A stretch of 64,000 nucleotides of DNA from Limoniibacter endophyticus. Lineage in GTDB: Bacteria > Pseudomonadota > Alphaproteobacteria > Rhizobiales > Rhizobiaceae. The stretch lies in the NCBI RefSeq assembly GCF_014652835.1, contig NZ_BMZO01000009.1, positions 51,487-115,486 of the forward strand. Direction: 5' to 3'. Both the position numbers and the translations under genes were made by a program. This document shows, piece after piece, positions 63,120-64,000 of the stretch. The notes under the pieces were generated by a model. The model made no database searches and was not told the origin of the DNA. It saw nothing but the letters and a program-made list of their open reading frames with translations. How positions within the stretch are numbered: the stretch's first letter is position 1; the number at the start of each line of letters is the position of its first letter.

Positions 63120-63878
63120 TCAGAACGATGTCTTCATCTGGCTGCAATGACCGTCGCCGTCGCCCAGCTGGAAGCGCAGTCCCGCCCGGATTTGATGCTG
63201 ATTGATGCCTTTGTCATCCGCATCAGCAAGGCCTTCTATCATCGAGCCACCCTCGACCTGCGTGAAGCGGTAGCCGGCATCGACCGCGATCTTCTCCGTC
63301 ACGCAATAGGAAGCGCCCGCATGCAGGGCATAGGCGAAACGAAACTTGGACCCGCCGTCAAAACTTTCTTCGACACCGCCGACCGTTGCCTTCAGATCGT
63401 CCCACCGCAGATAGGCGCCGCCGATACCGGCGCCAACATAGGGGGTAAATCCCGCAAACGTGCCGAGATCAGCATAGACATTGCCCAGCAGCAGCGCTCC
63501 ATCGAGCGATCCGGTAATCGTGCCTCCCGAGGCGAAACGGCCATCGAAATCCGATGATGCGAGATAATCGGCCGTTACATCGGCGCGCAGCATATCTGTA
63601 AATTGATAGCCAACGCCGAGACCTATGGTGAAATTGTCGTCGACGGATGACTCGCTCAACGACAATCCTGCCAGGCCATCAACGCCGCGGAAGTCATTAA
63701 AGCTGTAGCCGAGGTCACCGCGCAGATACCAGCCACCACGCGAGGATTGCTCCTTGAACACGACCTCCGGAATGGCAATTTCCGGAACAGGCCGCCCATC
63801 GAGCTCGGCAGAATACGCAAATGAAACAGACGCAGAAAGCAGGGTCGCAATGGTCGCGAATTTGGTCAAGGCTTTCAT
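63120..63878 (-). CDS. Outer-membrane beta-barrel protein (Omp25/Omp31-like)
   Basis: A 252-residue outer-membrane protein. Signal peptide MKALTKFATIATLLSASVSFAYSAE. An N-terminal linker (RPVPEIAIPEVVF) precedes an eight-stranded barrel with alternating aromatic and glycine residues (GWYLRGDLGYSFNDF, IGLGVGYQFTDMLRADVTADYL, TPYVGAGIGGAYLRW, AVDAGYRFTQVEGG, HQIRAGLRFQLGD). This is the OmpA-like porin family that includes Brucella Omp25/Omp31, but the barrel differs from those and a family name should not be forced. 63879–64000 holds its upstream region and no further gene. Confidence 0.85.
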   Translation of the reverse strand: MKALTKFATIATLLSASVSFAYSAELDGRPVPEIAIPEVVFKEQSSRGGWYLRGDLGYSFNDFRGVDGLAGLSLSESSVDDNFTIGLGVGYQFTDMLRADVTADYLASSDFDGRFASGGTITGSLDGALLLGNVYADLGTFAGFTPYVGAGIGGAYLRWDDLKATVGGVEESFDGGSKFRFAYALHAGASYCVTEKIAVDAGYRFTQVEGGSMIEGLADADDKGINQHQIRAGLRFQLGDGDGHCSQMKTSF

Positions 63879-64000
63879 GCTGTATCCCCAGTATCAAGGC
63901 AAATCTTGGCGCGAAAATCGCAATCAGATCATCATGACGAGGAATGCTTAACGTTCGATTAACCATGTCGCTTAATCAAAAACTTACCATCCTGCCGACA

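Overview
The window looks like chromosome from an alphaproteobacterium of the Brucellaceae (Ochrobactrum/Brucella type). The basis is gene content and order, not a database search: the aerobic cobaltochelatase pair cobS–cobT with a J-domain gene upstream; the NepR–EcfG–PhyR general stress response locus; aroK–aroB, a 47-codon membrane microgene, xerD and accA in a row; the rluD–rpoH–purA neighbourhood; and serC–serA with a structured leader. Base composition is moderately GC-rich and even across the window. No prophage, CRISPR array or intact insertion sequence was seen.

Layout. 1–16.1 kb is housekeeping: the end of gloB, a DUF3108 protein, rpmB, a queuosine-precursor transporter (yhhQ type) behind what looks like a translational preQ1-I riboswitch, a phytase-like protein, cobT, cobS, a J-domain protein, bolA, aroB, aroK, a microprotein, xerD, accA, an L,D-transpeptidase lipoprotein, a TusA-like protein, a CobW GTPase and a D,D-carboxypeptidase. 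An M20 amidohydrolase and tRNA-Arg(CCU) close this block. From 17.7 kb the content becomes accessory and catabolic. A LysR gene with a frameshifted 3' end faces an alcohol dehydrogenase and a cupin whose metal ligands match those of bacterial cupin hydroxynitrile lyases. A sugar-acid locus (20.5–32.2 kb) follows: a nine-gene leftward operon (DapA-like, enolase-superfamily dehydratase, ABC importer, two dehydrogenase-like proteins and an IclR–SMP-30 fusion protein), divergent from dgoK and dgoA. It encodes every step type of a De Ley–Doudoroff-like route from a sugar to pyruvate plus glyceraldehyde-3-phosphate. Next is a peptide-type ABC importer operon ending in a CocE/NonD hydrolase (32.2–39.6 kb), with a divergent LysR regulator.

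40.7–45.3 kb is the general stress response cluster: a holin-X-like membrane protein, a DUF883 protein, ecfG, nepR, phyR, a DUF1328 microprotein, a PAS/HWE-type kinase and a glycine-zipper lipoprotein. A perfect GGAAC-N16-CGTT promoter precedes the DUF1328–kinase pair, and two near-consensus copies point outward between nepR and phyR. 45.4–51.8 kb is the phosphate cluster phoB, phoU, pstB, pstA, pstC, pstS (transcribed right to left) behind a clear Pho box; phoR is not present. Between pstS and tRNA-Glu(CUC), about 1.2 kb of decayed DNA carries the end of a GNAT acetyltransferase gene and a broken IS3-family transposase gene abutting the tRNA. 53.1–64 kb returns to core genes: a DUF6476-like protein, rluD, rpoH, a large membrane-anchored protein of unknown function, purA, an EamA transporter, serA, serC and an outer-membrane beta-barrel protein.

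Start sites were chosen by ribosome-binding sites, signal peptides and ATGA/TGATG overlaps, so several genes begin inside the longest open frame. Functions rest on recognisable motifs and family resemblance; substrate claims for the catabolic operons are inference.
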